64,000 nucleotides of DNA, from contig OY783213.1 in assembly GCA_963678705.1 (NCBI GenBank), positions 10,606,451-10,670,450 on the forward strand, read 5' to 3'. Positions 1 to 11,421 of the stretch are shown here, piece after piece. A model generated the notes under the pieces. It did not search any database. It saw only the letters and a list, made by a program, of their open reading frames with translations, and had not been told where the DNA came from. The stretch is from Panorpa germanica (Eukaryota > Arthropoda > Insecta > Mecoptera > Panorpidae). Each line of letters starts with the position of its first letter. The first letter of the stretch is position 1. Both the position numbers and the translations under genes were made by a program.

Positions 1-844
1 ACATTGGTTTTAAAGTTAGATTTCTTGTTAGTTGGAGTGTTAAGATATAGTTCTAAGATAATAGTTGTAATTATAAGTTCGTTCTTTAAAGTTTAAATAT
101 ATGGTAAACAGCTTACATCCGTTATTTTATTCACTTATAAATCCCTACACCCCGATAGCGATTTATAGAATAAAATATAAATAATTAAAATACATAATAA
201 ATTTCGCGCTCGATTAATTTCTTACGCGACGTCCCTTATAAAAAGCTAAAGGTTTTTTATAAAACTTAACAATGTGTTTAGCGGGTATATTAACAGTATA
301 TTAACGGATATAGAAAAAAGCAACAGAAGATTAAGAAATGGGAAATATGAATAAAAATGTTTCCCGGAAATTCCCCATACCACCCTTTACTCCTACAAAA
401 ACATAATATATTCATATAAATTTCAAGATTTTACTTGGAATATTTGAGATCATAATATTTTGTTATAATTGTTTTTTTTTTAAATCTAACGTTTAAACAC
501 AATATTTAATAATATTATTTTTTGCCTAGAAGTATGGATACCGCGTATTCAACAACAAGTATTATTTTCCCATTTCCCAGAGGGCCACTTTTAGAACAAC
601 AAGTATGTTTAGAACAAGTATTGTCTATTTCCGGTTTTTCAGGAAATTACTTGTTTCCATTTTTTATGCTAGTGGGAAGATTTTCTTTTTTTTTTTTGGT
701 GAGAAGGTATATATAAAACTCGATATTTGTAAATCTCTAGACAGAAGGTATTAAGGAGAAAAATATGAAATTATTTTATATTTTGTTACACCCGTAAATC
801 ACATATAAAATATCTCAGAAATATTTTTAAAGCTTCGTAATAAT
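1..844. other. AT-rich spacer, no gene seen
   Basis: No open frame here has coding character or splice-site support. The short open frame at 522-716 is low-complexity and hydrophobic by composition, with no recognisable domain. I see no repeat family shared with the rest of the window. Confidence 0.6.
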
Positions 845-1060
845 CCGGTCAAGTTAAACATAAAAATAGTGGTCAAATAACAAAAATTCCCGGAGAGCCA
901 AATATTGGTGGAGAGCTGGGGTTTATCATTACAAATAAAGTTTTAAAAATCCCCATCGATTCTATGTGTGCTTCAAAAGTTATTCGGGGTCAAAGGTCAA
1001 TATTTGAGGTTTTTTGGATTTTTCTCGGAAATTGTAAGTTTTATCAAAAAATGCAGTAAA
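845..1060 (+). mobile_element. CCGGTCAA-type MITE, partial copy
   Basis: This stretch begins CCGGTCAAG and contains a block (CCCGGAGAGCCAAATATTGG and onward) that recurs nearly unchanged at 25047-25487 and 28640-28970. Only the 25 kb copy has both inverted arms. This one has a single arm and runs into unrelated AT-rich DNA. No transposase is present, so it is a non-autonomous element of unknown superfamily. Confidence 0.6.
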
Positions 1061-2999
1061 TGTGGGCCGGCAACGTTGCAAATGCCAATTTGAGCGCGAA
1101 CTTCAAAATCTGAATAAATATTATATAAAATATAGCAATTTATTTGTCAAAGAACCAAATCTCGCATGCGTCAACACACGTAAAATTACAGCGTTGCCAA
1201 ATTTATTATTCCTTTTTCAAAATATTTAATTTGAATTTAAATTGAATTAATATAAATTTGATATTAATTATAGGTAATTTTTCATTTATTAAACTATTAT
1301 ATGCATAAAAAAATCATTTTAACTAGCAAAAAGCAGTTTAATAGGGAATTGAAAAATTCTTTTTCAAAGGTACAGTCACAAATCACACAAGGTACAGTCC
1401 AAATATTTACTCGTTCCTCATGTACTTCGTATTTTGCATTTCGTATTACCGAGAGATAAACTTTTTGCATTGACGGTACGTCCTGTACCCCCTTAACCTT
1501 TATTTCAATAAAAAAATTAAAAAACAACCTCGAAAAAATGAGTTCTTCATCCCTTTCACGACTTTTGTTTCAATATCTAACATGTTTACAAATTACTCTT
1601 TTTGTTTAAAGTTGTATACATCCCTAATGAACAATTACAGCCCCACATACGATTAAGTAAAGAAACAACAACCCTTATTATTAAGAAAACCCCAAAGATA
1701 TTAATCCTTTCTAAATTTTACACATGTCTTACAATGAATGAATGATAATGAACCTTTATTTTTGTTCATCATTTTACTAATCTTTGTAGATTTTCTCCTT
1801 TAATTATTGTCGAGAATCAAGTCGTCCATTCACTTTAATAATTACGCGCCATGAGGTGGCGCAGATCGGTTTACAGAAGCCGCGTCACTCAGCCGTTAAA
1901 CCCGTCACTAATTGAACGATTACCAAAAATATTAATCAAACAAAATGTGTTTGAATGTCACCCCAATTAATTAATAGCGCACATGATTGTACAGATTGAT
2001 AATACATAATGGTACAATGGTTTAAGTAAATACCATAAAACTCAAATTTTACATTTTTATGTAAAATATAGATATCCATATTTAGCGGGGATTTGTACTT
2101 TTACGAGCACTGCTCAAATTTGGCATAGTAATGGACTATACTGCTGCCAACTTAACGGATAATGTTAATATAAGTGTACTTAATTTAATAACAAAATTTG
2201 AAATGTTTTGACCAGATGTGAAACGAGATATTCATATTTAAAGTATGCATACTTAACAAAGTTTAAAAGAAGCATCATTTCATCCTGCATATTGGATGCA
2301 GTCTTTAAAAAAATAAAATATTATCCTGGGTTATATACAGTTATTAGGCTCAAAAAAGCGATTTTTCAAGAATTTTTCCTAAAATTAATAAATTTAAAGC
2401 TGCTATAGCTGATCTCTCGGAGATCCTCTCAAAAAAGGCATCTTGCGGTAACCACGATATCTCTGGACTGAATCATCTAAAATGAAAAAACCAAACGGAT
2501 TTCGTTAAAGTAATGTATAATCTAGTAATTAATCGAAGGAATAAGCCAAATAATTTTTTTTAACAAAATGGCGGCTTCTCAAAAAGAAATCGATTTTTGA
2601 CCAAAATCTTGGCCTTAAATTGTTTATAAAAAAAAAATTTATCGGTGAGAAAAACCTTCGATTAATTACTAAAAAATATACTTAAAAGCTTGTGTTAAAA
2701 CTTGAGAGTGATCGGTTCAGCCGTTTCTGAGAAATCTTGGTCACCGATTTTAATAACACAGTTTTCAGAAAACGCATTTAAAGTTTCAAAAGCACCATAC
2801 ATAGAGTAAAAAAAAATTTTTTTTTTCAACTTACATAACTTGGAAAATAATCAACGGATTGACTTAAAATTTTCTGTGTGTGTACTTAAATATATGTACA
2901 TTACGAAAATGAAATTAAAAAAAATTGATAACTGTATATAACCTTTAAGAGAAATCTTTTTTGATAGAATTTTAGACAAGACTAGTTTGATGCTGACAT
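1061..2999. other. Non-genic, AT-rich; possible unclassified repeat at 2400-2800
   Basis: No gene is visible. At 1850-1910 there is a short GC-richer island. The 2400-2800 stretch, with phrases such as GATCGGTTCAGCCGTTTC, has the look of interspersed insect repeat DNA. A loosely similar stretch occurs at 4300-4780. I cannot classify either. Confidence 0.4.
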
Positions 3000-3392
3000 A
3001 GTTATATTTTCTGGGTTTGATTGTTATCAAGTTAAATTGATTATGTATACAGAGTGTCCCAATATTCAACGATAAGCGTTTACCAGAGGGTGGTCCTGCT
3101 TATGACTACACAAGAAAAAATGTGGTCATGGTAGTTAAAAACAGCTTAAGGTGTTTCAATTTTCCAAAAAAAAATTATTTTTTTTCTAATTCCTAAACAA
3201 AATGAGATAAATTTTTTTTTTCTTTTTTTCTTGTGTAGTCATGAGCAGGACCATCCTCTGGTGCCCGCTTATCGTTGAATATTGGGACACTCTGTATACA
3301 TAACCATACACTTATCAGGCAGATGTATAGCTCACACAAAGTCGTCGCCGATAGGACAATCGGAAATAGTCATAATTTTTATGTTTTAAGTT
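3000..3392 (+). repeat. tRNA-derived SINE copy interrupted by a MITE
   Basis: The flanks of the MITE at 3049-3295 match one SINE family. The left flank carries TTTTCTGGGTTTGATTG and a run ending GATTATGTAT. The right flank carries ATACATAACC, CAGGCAGATG and GTCGTCGCCGATAGGAC. The reverse complement of the fuller copy at 6640-6885 has the same blocks in the same order, ending in a poly-A tail. The tRNA-like head is missing here, so the copy is 5' truncated. Confidence 0.65.
3049..3295. mobile_element. Palindromic MITE with ACAGAGTGTCCC termini
   Basis: The two ends are inverted copies over about 70 bp, beginning ACAGAGTGTCCCAATATTCA and reading the same from the other end. The 247-bp body encodes nothing. 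It lies inside a SINE. The SINE copy at 7515-7612 lacks it and shows the approximate pre-insertion sequence. Superfamily unknown. Confidence 0.75.
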
Positions 3393-4884
3393 CCGACTCT
3401 GGTTTAAGTGTATTTCTGGAGAAAACCTCTTGAAAACATTAAATTATATTAATAGAACAATATTATAAAAATAACATTTTCTCAACTTTTACAACACTTG
3501 ACATTATTAAAACCTTTTTCGATCAATTCTAAGAAATTTCCTTTCATCTCGCTCATTGTAAAGAGAAAAATACGAGTATATCCCAAAAATGAAAAACCAT
3601 TAAAGCAATTATTAAATTTCAAAGTTTTGAAGCATTCTCAACAAAACAATAATCACTTAAACATCTTTCTTTGTCGTAGAACGAGTCGAGTGCTGTGGCG
3701 GCAAAGGGCACCTTTGTATAACAACAATTAAAAAACTTTCTACAACAACAATTGGTTCTTGAGACTTAATTTTCCTTACATCACGTAATTTCAAATTATG
3801 ATAAAAGACCACCGCAGTTCTAGCGTGTCAGAAATAGAATTAATTACCGCTTAGACAATAGATTATTAAACAATGGAGGTTTATTTAAATGAAGTCATTG
3901 TATATTAATCAGTGACTACACCAAGAAGAACAAAACAATTTGATTATTGATCTACACTAGTTTGAAGTGAGAGGGAGGGGGTTGTCGCGATCGAATTTTG
4001 ATGGGATATAAATCAATTTAACAGATGCATGGACCAGAACATGATCCGCCTGCAACTGGCTGTCAACCAATTAAATTTGAAACTACAATTATTAATTTAT
4101 AAAAATATAGTTTTTTGGATTGCTACAACTTTTAATAATTTTAGTAAAGTGTAGTTTAAATATTGAAAAATAATATTGTAATATTAGGGGACGGTAGGGT
4201 AACCTCAAAACGATAAAAGGGAAACATATTTTCGATAATGTTTTTTGACGGCACAGTTAATATATAATTATTTCAGTAATTACTACATGATAAAATGACA
4301 TTGAAGAATACTTTGTAAAATTTTCATAAATAAATGTCAAGAAATCAGGCATCTCCGCAGACGTCATAAAAAAAAGTAACATTGCGGTGCCATTCATAAC
4401 TCATCACTGGATTTTCTGAAATCGAAAAACGAAAATGATTTCATTAGTTGATAAGTTTCTGCAGGTAACGCTGTCGAGTTCTTTTTTATTGATTTTCTAA
4501 AATTTTTACAGCACTTAAAGTCAAAATACCGATTTTTCATGGAAAAAATCAAAAACTTTGTTATTTTAAAATACGTTAAAATTAAAAAGTAAAAAAACCC
4601 GACAGCGTTACCTCGGCATTTATGTCAAGAAAGAGTGTGCAAAATTTCAAAAGAATCGGTCCAGTAGCTTTTGATCTACAGAGGGCACCGACTCTGAAAA
4701 AGCTAAGTGTGAGAAACCGATTTTAAAAGTTTCAAAATAACACGAAAGCAGACCAGAGAGGTGAAGATTTAAAACTTTATATCTCCGACAGTTTTACTCC
4801 AATCGATTTCATATATTCACACAATAAACTTAATATGTTGTACAATAATATAATTAAATAAAAAAAAATTTTAAAAAAAGTTGA
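3393..4884. other. Non-genic AT-rich spacer
   Basis: No supported gene. A purine-rich tract (GAGAGGGAGGGGGTTGTCGC) lies near 3968. The 4300-4780 stretch resembles the unclassified repeat-like sequence at 2400-2800 in style, with repeated phrases about AATCGGTCCAG and an AAACCGATTTT element. Confidence 0.45.
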
Positions 4885-5100
4885 AACCTTTTCCTTCTCT
4901 TAAGAACGGCTGGATCGATTTGGCTAATGTTCTTAATAGTCTGAGCTTCTTAGGGAAAGAAATTAGAAAGTGCTTTTGCCTTGCTATATGCACAAATGCC
5001 GTATAACAACTGATTGTCAAATTATCAATCGAGGTATTTATTTGCAGTTGAATTGTGGATTGAAATTTAGACAGGACAACGTCTATCGGATGCGTTAGTT
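4885..5100 (+). mobile_element. Helitron-like 3' end fragment, degenerate
   Basis: The segment shares, in order, GAACGGCTGGATCGATTTGG, a GATTGTCAAATT block and a terminal GACAGGACAACGTCTATC hairpin-like stretch with 24965-25670. In that second copy the hairpin (GACAG...CTGTC) is followed about 10 bases later by CTAG, as in Helitron 3' ends. The end here is decayed to GTTAG. No Rep/helicase coding sequence is seen. The class assignment is an inference from the terminal structure only. Confidence 0.5.
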
Positions 5101-6639
5101 TTTATATAAATATGAAACTTTAAATGTCAGCAAAGTCTTATTTAAAAATAAGCTACAGCTTACAGCTCTTTGTAAGCCTTTGTAAGTGCAGAAAGTCTTA
5201 GGCTAAGGCTACACTGCGAAAAGGAATAGCGGGGAAATAACAATCATAAAAATATAAATAATAATTTCCGTGATTCAAAATTAATTAGTGAATTATTTAA
5301 ATATTTAGAAATTTGTGAAATGTGAAATATGTAAAAAAAAGTTTGATGGTGGCTATGACAAATAAAAGTCAAGGCAAATAAATAAATAAATAATTTTCGT
5401 GCAACTTTTAAATCAGCAGAGTACATGTATATTTATATCGAGAATTACGGATTTATTTAGCGTAATATTTCGATCAATTCTTTTACAGTGTAGGAAACAT
5501 TATTGCATAGAAATATAACATTAAATAACTATGTCAATAACAAACTAAACATTTAAACTAACTTACAATATCCAGAAGAACTAGTTGAACTTTAAAATTA
5601 ACATCTATCGAATTATTTTGAACACAAAATCAACACAAAACAGTCTACGTGAATCATCATGATCATTAAATATTTCTTCTTTAAATACTTAAACTTTTAT
5701 TTAATTCAATAAACAGTTTTTTTAGGTTATGTTCTACGCAAACGATGTTAAACGTTCGTGATGAAATCTAGCTGTAGGTTATAAGCTGAAATAGTTCCCA
5801 CGTTCAACTTAGATCGATCCGTGATGAACTGAGCAATGACATTAGCAATAGCGACCGCATCTGTTCCGTGTAAACAAACCGACGAACCTTCCGGTTATTT
5901 ACTTTATGATTTCTTGAATATCCTTTAGAGCTGTTAATATTACTGCCTTTAATTATAAACTAGGTTATGCTATATACAGTGTACCTCGGGCTACGATCTT
6001 GGTTCGTTCAAAGCAATTCCTTCTCGCATATTTAGGACTCGCTAACAATATCTCCGAAGCTGCTTTTCCTTAATCCAAACTAACAATAATTGTTCTATAT
6101 CCTCTTTAGCCACATCAACAGATCGTAGATTTTAACATATCCTACCGTTTGGTGAGATCAAAAACACGAACACTATTCTCATATTTAGTTATTATTTCCT
6201 TCTTCGTTTCTGCTCTAATTCGCTTAGGCTTCTTTACATCACTTCACTAACACTTTTCACTTTCTTGGTTTCTTATAAGTTCTTATAAGTTTCTTTAAGG
6301 TGAAACATTACTTCATGGTTATATAGTTAGATATAGATGACAACAGTGTACTAAAATGAAAATCGATTTACAAATTTGTAGTAGCACTCCATGTTTTCAA
6401 ATATAAAAACGTTAATAACTTTGCACACGATTGAGCTATTTAAACCATATAAACTTTAGGAGTGAGATAATTGTTCAAGTTTTATTTATAAATAGATCAT
6501 TAATTAGTATATCAATTATTTAGAAACATATAGCGTGTTGAAAATCAAATTTCTATTTTCTGTTAATATTTTTATACCTGCATTCAAGGATATGCGTTTT
6601 ATATTTTCCCGTAGTTCCAAGTTCTTTTTATATATTTTT
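5101..6639. other. Non-genic AT-rich spacer
   Basis: No supported gene or repeat. An (AAAT)n-like run sits near 5378. Slightly GC-richer patches (for example around 5840-5890) carry no open frame. Confidence 0.5.
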
Positions 6640-6885
6640 TTTTTTTTTTTTTTATTTAACGTCGGCCTATTTCCGATGCTGAGTCCTATCACCGACGACC
6701 TCCTTCAATGTTGGCAGTATTTATGGTGTCGTGGCCTCATATATGTGGGCTACACCACTGCCTAATAACTGTACGATTATGTATGACCATAATCAATATA
6801 AGTTCATAATAACCAAACCCAGAAAATATATATCTGATCCGGGGATCGAACCCGAAGACACAGCAGTCGGCGTCAATCTTTTTAT
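6640..6885 (-). repeat. tRNA-derived SINE, fullest copy
   Basis: Read on the minus strand it carries a polymerase III B-box-like GGGTTCGATCCCCGG about 30 bases from its 5' end. The family body follows (TTTTCTGGGTTTGGTTATTA, TTAGGCAGTGGTGTAGCCCA, GTCGTCGGTGATAGGACTCA), ending in a poly-A tail seen as the T-run at 6636-6654. A clear A box is not seen, so the head may be truncated. Fragments of the same family occur at 3000-3392, 7515-7612, 37135-37200 and 41630-41740. Confidence 0.7.
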
Positions 6886-6940
6886 ATATACATATTTAAA
6901 AATAGTTAATATTATGAACTATTTTTAAATATGTATATAT
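6884..6940. repeat. Perfect 24-bp AT-rich inverted repeat
   Basis: 6884-6907 is the exact reverse complement of 6917-6940, separated by 9 bases. It abuts the SINE head on one side. On the other side it overlaps the start of a TATCGATC-type MITE end. It would form a strong hairpin or cruciform. I see no coding or tRNA character. Confidence 0.8.
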
Positions 6941-7010
6941 CGATCGGTCAGTTCATTAAGAGGCCAAGTCCGAATTTTGAGTTTTGAGATATTGAGGAAT
7001 TATGGATTTT
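6935..7010 (+). mobile_element. TATCGATC-type MITE end, partial
   Basis: The segment reads ATATCGATCGGTCAGTTCAT and continues CGAATTTTGAGTT. It matches the left end of the fuller element at 50799-51052. The opposite end is not found nearby, so this is a fragment. Confidence 0.5.
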
Positions 7011-7082
7011 TCTACAACCGTTATATTTCAAGTTTAAATAAAATTCTTCTACTTTAATTACATATTGTTTTATTTCTTTCAG

Positions 7083-7127
7083 GTTTCACAGTTTGGAACA
7101 CATAGATCGACCAACGATGAAGAAAGG
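7083..7127 (+). CDS. Candidate 45-nt internal microexon of an unidentified gene
   Basis: A strong acceptor (pyrimidine-rich TTTTATTTCTTTCAG ending at 7082) and a strong donor (GTAAGC from 7128) bracket exactly 45 nt. Read in phase 0 it gives VSQFGTHRSTNDEER, polar and free of stops. Its base composition is clearly richer in GC than its flanks. I do not recognise the parent protein, and no flanking exon of the same gene is identified in the window. It could be a cassette exon of a large gene, a 5' UTR exon, or chance. Confidence 0.35.
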
Positions 7128-7514
7128 GTAAGCAATTTTACGTAAATATGTTTTGTTAATGTTTAATTATAATATTATCAAACTACCTATTTATTTAATT
7201 TTCAACCCACCTTACTAAATACTCAAACTCTTCAACAAATTTCTTAGAATACACTTACATCAAAGAACTCAGGTAGACAAGGTCATTCAGCCATTCCAGC
7301 CTTTATATAGACCATTATTATTAACAGACAATTTCATTATGGGGAAATAATCGCAATTTGAATTAAGCTGATGATAAAAGAGTTTCAGTCTCAAATTAAA
7401 TCTTAAGTTTTGACGAGTGAAACAATAATGAGTTACATCACTGATTACGTATTCCTAGATGAGATTTGTAACTAAATTCGTTGAATAAATGAAACAACCC
7501 AGTCTCCTCAATGA

Positions 7515-7612
7515 TTTAGTTTTATTTTCTGTTTTTATCAAGTTAAATTGATTATGTATGCTATATACATAATCACAGACTTATTAGACAGATGTGTCAT
7601 TCACAAATATTG
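7515..7612 (+). repeat. SINE fragment (lacks the MITE present at 3.0 kb)
   Basis: It contains TTATCAAGTTAAATTGATTA followed by TGTATGCTATATACATAATC and TTAGACAGATGTGTCATTCA. It aligns with both flanks of the MITE at 3049-3295 without the insert. Head and tail are missing. Confidence 0.55.
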
Positions 7613-7889
7613 ACTCAAATATAATTTCATATATATTTACTTATTATCACCTTCAATATACATACATCCCTCCTCTATCCCTACAACGCTCCATTCGAAT
7701 CTTTCATTATTCGAAACAGTGCTGGAAGGCTACTTCTGTCAGCTCCTTCAGGACGCTTGTCGCTTTCTTTTTCACAGCTTTAACGGACTCAAATATAGTT
7801 CCTTTTTAATGCAGATTTCACCTTATACAACAGAGAGAATTCGCAATAAGTTTTGGTCATTTTTAATTGCATTCAATTTTTGCGAGCTT

Positions 7890-8112
7890 CTTTTTGTTCA
7901 AACGTGAAAATTTTGGCACACATTTTGCATGATAAAAACAATTCCAATAGTTTCAACAATCGCACGAATACTTAACCGACGGTCAGATCGAATCAGATTA
8001 CCGATTTTTTTACTATTGTCATGCGTTTTTGACGTGAAAGGGCAACTCGGACGTGAATCATCTTGAACGTCTTCTCGGCAATCTTAAAAACGTTTAATCC
8101 ACTCAAACATAC
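7890..8112 (-). mobile_element. Mariner transposase relic, N-terminal region (interrupted by a hAT)
   Basis: On the minus strand the frames spell mariner helix-turn-helix residues such as FEWIKRFK, a CPFTSKTHDNSKKIGNLI-like linker and RSDRRLSIRAIVETIGI. This is typical of the DNA-binding half of mariner transposases. The reading frame is broken several times. The upstream part (MKLGKTATETYKLLKEVYG) lies beyond the hAT insertion at 9225-9345. It is a different mariner lineage from the copies at 13.6, 20.4 and 33.4 kb. Confidence 0.7.
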
Positions 8113-8120
8113 GTGTACGC

Positions 8121-9216
8121 CAGCGGTTCTCAAAGGGTGGGGCGCGACCCCTGAGGGGGGCGCAATGAAGGCTCAGGGGGGGGCCAAAGCTTGGTTGAAA
8201 AATTAATTAAATTTACTTACAAAATAATAAAGCAAGCTTTTTATTTTTAAAATTACAACAAGTGTATAATTTTTAGTCAACGTCGTAAGAGTGCCGAACA
8301 TTTTATTTTTTTTAGTTTATCAGAAAATACAGAAGAAAGATGCAAACCTTTTGTAATGGACTGAAAAGGTGAAAAGCTTTGTAATGAAGCTATGTTTGTC
8401 CGAGGGCGGTCTGAAAAGTGACAGTTTGGAGCTATTTCCTAATCTTATAATTATGATTGAAAAAATCGATCTCAAAACTATTCCAACCAATGCTTTCTTT
8501 AACACTTAGAAATCCTCAAATCTTGTTTTGAAAAATATTTTAATGAGAACTTGGATTGTTTGGCATGGATTCAAAACTCGTTCAAACCATCAGTCGATGA
8601 GTGCTCTCTCAACATGAAGGAAAAAGAAAATCTCATTGACCTCCAAGGTGACACTTGAAATGAAATTTAAATAATCTTCTCTCACATCCTTCTGGATTGG
8701 TGTACAAAAGGAACACCCAATTTTGAGTGAAAGGGCATTGAAAATACTCACTCCATTCGCTACCACTTATTCTTGTGAAACTGGGTTTCCTGCTCTAGCT
8801 GCCATGAAGAGTAAATATCGCTCAAGACTGGATGTGACCAAGGAACTCAGAGTAGCGTTATCAGAACCGACACCGCGTTTCAAGAAACTATGCGCAGAAA
8901 AAAAGAAGCACATCCTTCACACTGGAGCTCTTTTTATTATTATTGCTTTGAGTTACAAATAACAATTATGTACTATAGTAGCTAAAATATCTACATAAAT
9001 TGTAATTGTTTGTATAGAATTTGTTGTTTGATTACGATTAAACATATTGCCCCATTAGAGTATGCATAGAATGTGCAAAACTTAACTAAATAAAAATTGA
9101 CTGTAAAATGTCAAATGCGACTCCTTTATAATATATAGTACGCTTACATGTAGGGGGGCCCGGCTTACAGCTGGACTATGCAAGGGGACTGGAAGTAAAA
9201 AGTTTGAGGATTGCTG
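8121..9216 (+). mobile_element. hAT element relic (ZBED5-like) with perfect 8-bp target duplication
   Basis: The ends are imperfect inverted repeats: CAGCGGTTCTCAAAG at 8121 and CTTTGAGGATTGCTG reversed at 9216. Both are flanked by the same 8 bp, GTGTACGC (8113-8120 and 9217-9224), the duplication size of hAT elements. About 8545-8915 encodes the C-terminal dimerisation region of ZBED5/FAM200-type hAT transposases (LKILTPFATTYSCETGF, then RSRLDVTKELRVALSEPTPR), with in-frame stops further upstream. At 1.1 kb most of the transposase is deleted. The GC-rich end GGGGCGCGACCCCTGAGG is typical of this clade. Confidence 0.85.
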
Positions 9217-9224
9217 GTGTACGC

Positions 9225-9345
9225 TATAAACATTCATTGCCCATACACTTCTTTCAATAAATTATAAGTTTCAGTAGCGGTTTTTCCAAGTTTCATATGA
9301 AATTCCACTACAATTCGTTGTACACTTAATATTTTTATGTGAAAC
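9225..9345 (-). mobile_element. Mariner relic, upstream half split off by the hAT
   Basis: On the minus strand it reads EFHMKLGKTATETYKLLKEV, the start of a mariner transposase. This segment plus 7890-8112 form one mariner copy once the hAT and its duplicated 8 bp are ignored. Confidence 0.65.
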
Positions 9346-9985
9346 ATAAAAAAACAACTCTAATAAGGCTACGGCTATGCTAATTTGTTTAAAGAAGCGA
9401 GACGCACTGCATTCGAAAGAGAAAGCTTGTTTAATAGCCGCACCTCGTATATAAGACCACTACACTACAAAAGCTATCAACATAATATTCGTAGCAGGTC
9501 ATCGGTATTAGCATCACAGCATTGGAAATAGACAGACATTACATAAAATAATTTTTTTTAAATATTCATATATTTTTTTCAATCCACGAAAAGCTAGTAT
9601 GAGTATTTCACCAAACCGCTATTGTAAATCCTCTAAATCATAAATGTAAAAAAATTGAAAAAATAATTAACTACATTAAAATGAAACGATTTTTTCTCTT
9701 AATTTTCTTTAAGGCTACCACAGAAATACCTGCGTACGACATGTCTTTTACCATTTATTTTTGATGAGGGTTTGTGTAACTTCTGCACAAAGCCTTAAAC
9801 CTAAGAAGTCTAGACTATAGTCATATTGTATTACGTCTAGGGGGCACCACATAAAGGGGGCACTAGATAAGTAAACTGAGTGAAAGTACATCATTTCAAC
9901 AACACAGTCTATATAGATAAAATTACTTCGAGAAAAAAATAGTTTGATGAAAACTGAGTTTTCTGAAGTGTATACTTTAGTAATG
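9346..9985. other. Non-genic; possible hAT end near 9838
   Basis: No gene. The sequence TAGGGGGCACCACATAAAGG near 9838 resembles the GC-rich terminus of a hAT element. It may belong with the transposase fragment that follows at 9986-10134. A matching right end was not found with confidence. Confidence 0.35.
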
Positions 9986-10134
9986 TGCTTCCAACCTTGT
10001 CAGTAACAACAGCTAGCGTGGAAAAGTCGTTCAGTAAAATGAAAATAAATACAGATTCTAAAAGAAAAACTATGAGCCAAAGTGGATTACATGAGCTTGT
10101 GTTATTAGATATTGAACATAAAGAAGCTGCTTAA
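9986..10134 (+). mobile_element. hAT transposase C-terminal fragment (ZMYM/TTF-type)
   Basis: The frame VTTASVEKSFSKMKINTD, then KRKTMSQSGLHELVLLDIEH, ending EAA and a stop, is the hAT dimerisation signature of the ZMYM/TTF-zinc-finger transposase group. The family consensus has ASVERSFS and an LxxLxLLxIE motif. Only this C-terminal end is present, and it is out of frame with anything upstream. Confidence 0.7.
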
Positions 10135-11421
10135 AAGGATGTAAGAGAATTATTAATATGTGAATTTGCATACATAAAAACTAAATCTCGATATAGCGAC
10201 CCTCTATATAACAGATTATGGATAAAAAGAACAACATTTTAGGTCCATGCCGTTACCGCCTTCATCTAAATCTTCCTTTTTGCATTTTTCATATAATTTT
10301 TAGGTTTCTTTTTTTGTGCAGCATTAAAATAATATATTAGTAAAAAAAATTTGAATTGACATCTGCATTTTTTTAATGACAATGTAACAGAATTATGTTA
10401 AACTTCGATAAATATTAAAACTTAACGTTAGGTAAAAAATATTACGTCAAATAATACCTAGAGAATAGCTTTACAATTTAAATAAAATCACAATCTTTAT
10501 AAAACCCACTTTACAATATATATCTGATTGAAGGATCCATGTTTCTATATGGAACTTGAGTATTTGCTGTTCTTTACTTCACTTTCTTCTCTTCATTCTT
10601 GTTTGTTGTATCTTTTATATCCAATAGATGTTTAAAGTTCGTGAATATACAACTTCTAAAAACGTGCAAAACTTTCAAGAAGCATTTATTATTTATATAT
10701 AGTGAAAATTTAAACTTCTTACCAGAGTTTACCCCCGTCGCAAAGCGACATCTTTTTAGCGTGTATGATTTGAATCCAATAAAATAATTCGTAATTACTT
10801 TTCATATTTCCCTCTATTTTTAAATTGAAATAATAAACTCGCACACATATACATTGACACATATAAATTGACTTTTTTTCGATTCGTAAATAAGATACCA
10901 AGATTAGCCTATATACAAAATTTCAATTTTCTAACACAATTTTTACTCTCGGCAAATACTGCCCCCGTGCCCCCAAATAAAATTTTGAAATTTTGAATTT
11001 TTTTTTATTAATAATATACTTAATTATTCTTGAATCCAGAATATGAACTTTCTCCAAAGTTCCCTACCGGGCCCCCGAATTTCTTCAACCCCCCCTTTTT
11101 CAATTTTTGAATTTTTAATTTTTGAGAAATGTCAGCATTGAATACCTTAATACACATCCAAAATTTCAACTTTTTATCTTTTACGAATTAAAAGTAATAC
11201 AGCAAAAAAGGGCTCACTTTATTTTCCAGTTTTTCCAAAATTACGGGTTTTCAGGAAATTCAGGGACGCCAAAAGTCTTAGAATTCTTTTCTCTACGAAA
11301 TATGAAATTTTCAAAAACATTGATGAAGTCGTTTTCGAACTACCATACAAAATTCAGTACCAAACATATAAGAATATAAACATACAGTTGGAACATTATA
11401 ATATTTAAACTTCTTATATTT
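10135..11421. other. Non-genic AT-rich spacer
   Basis: No supported gene. C-rich patches within AT-rich DNA (GCCCCCGTGCCCCCAAATAA near 10960 and CCGGGCCCCCGAATTTC near 11070) resemble each other and may be parts of an unclassified repeat. Confidence 0.4.
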
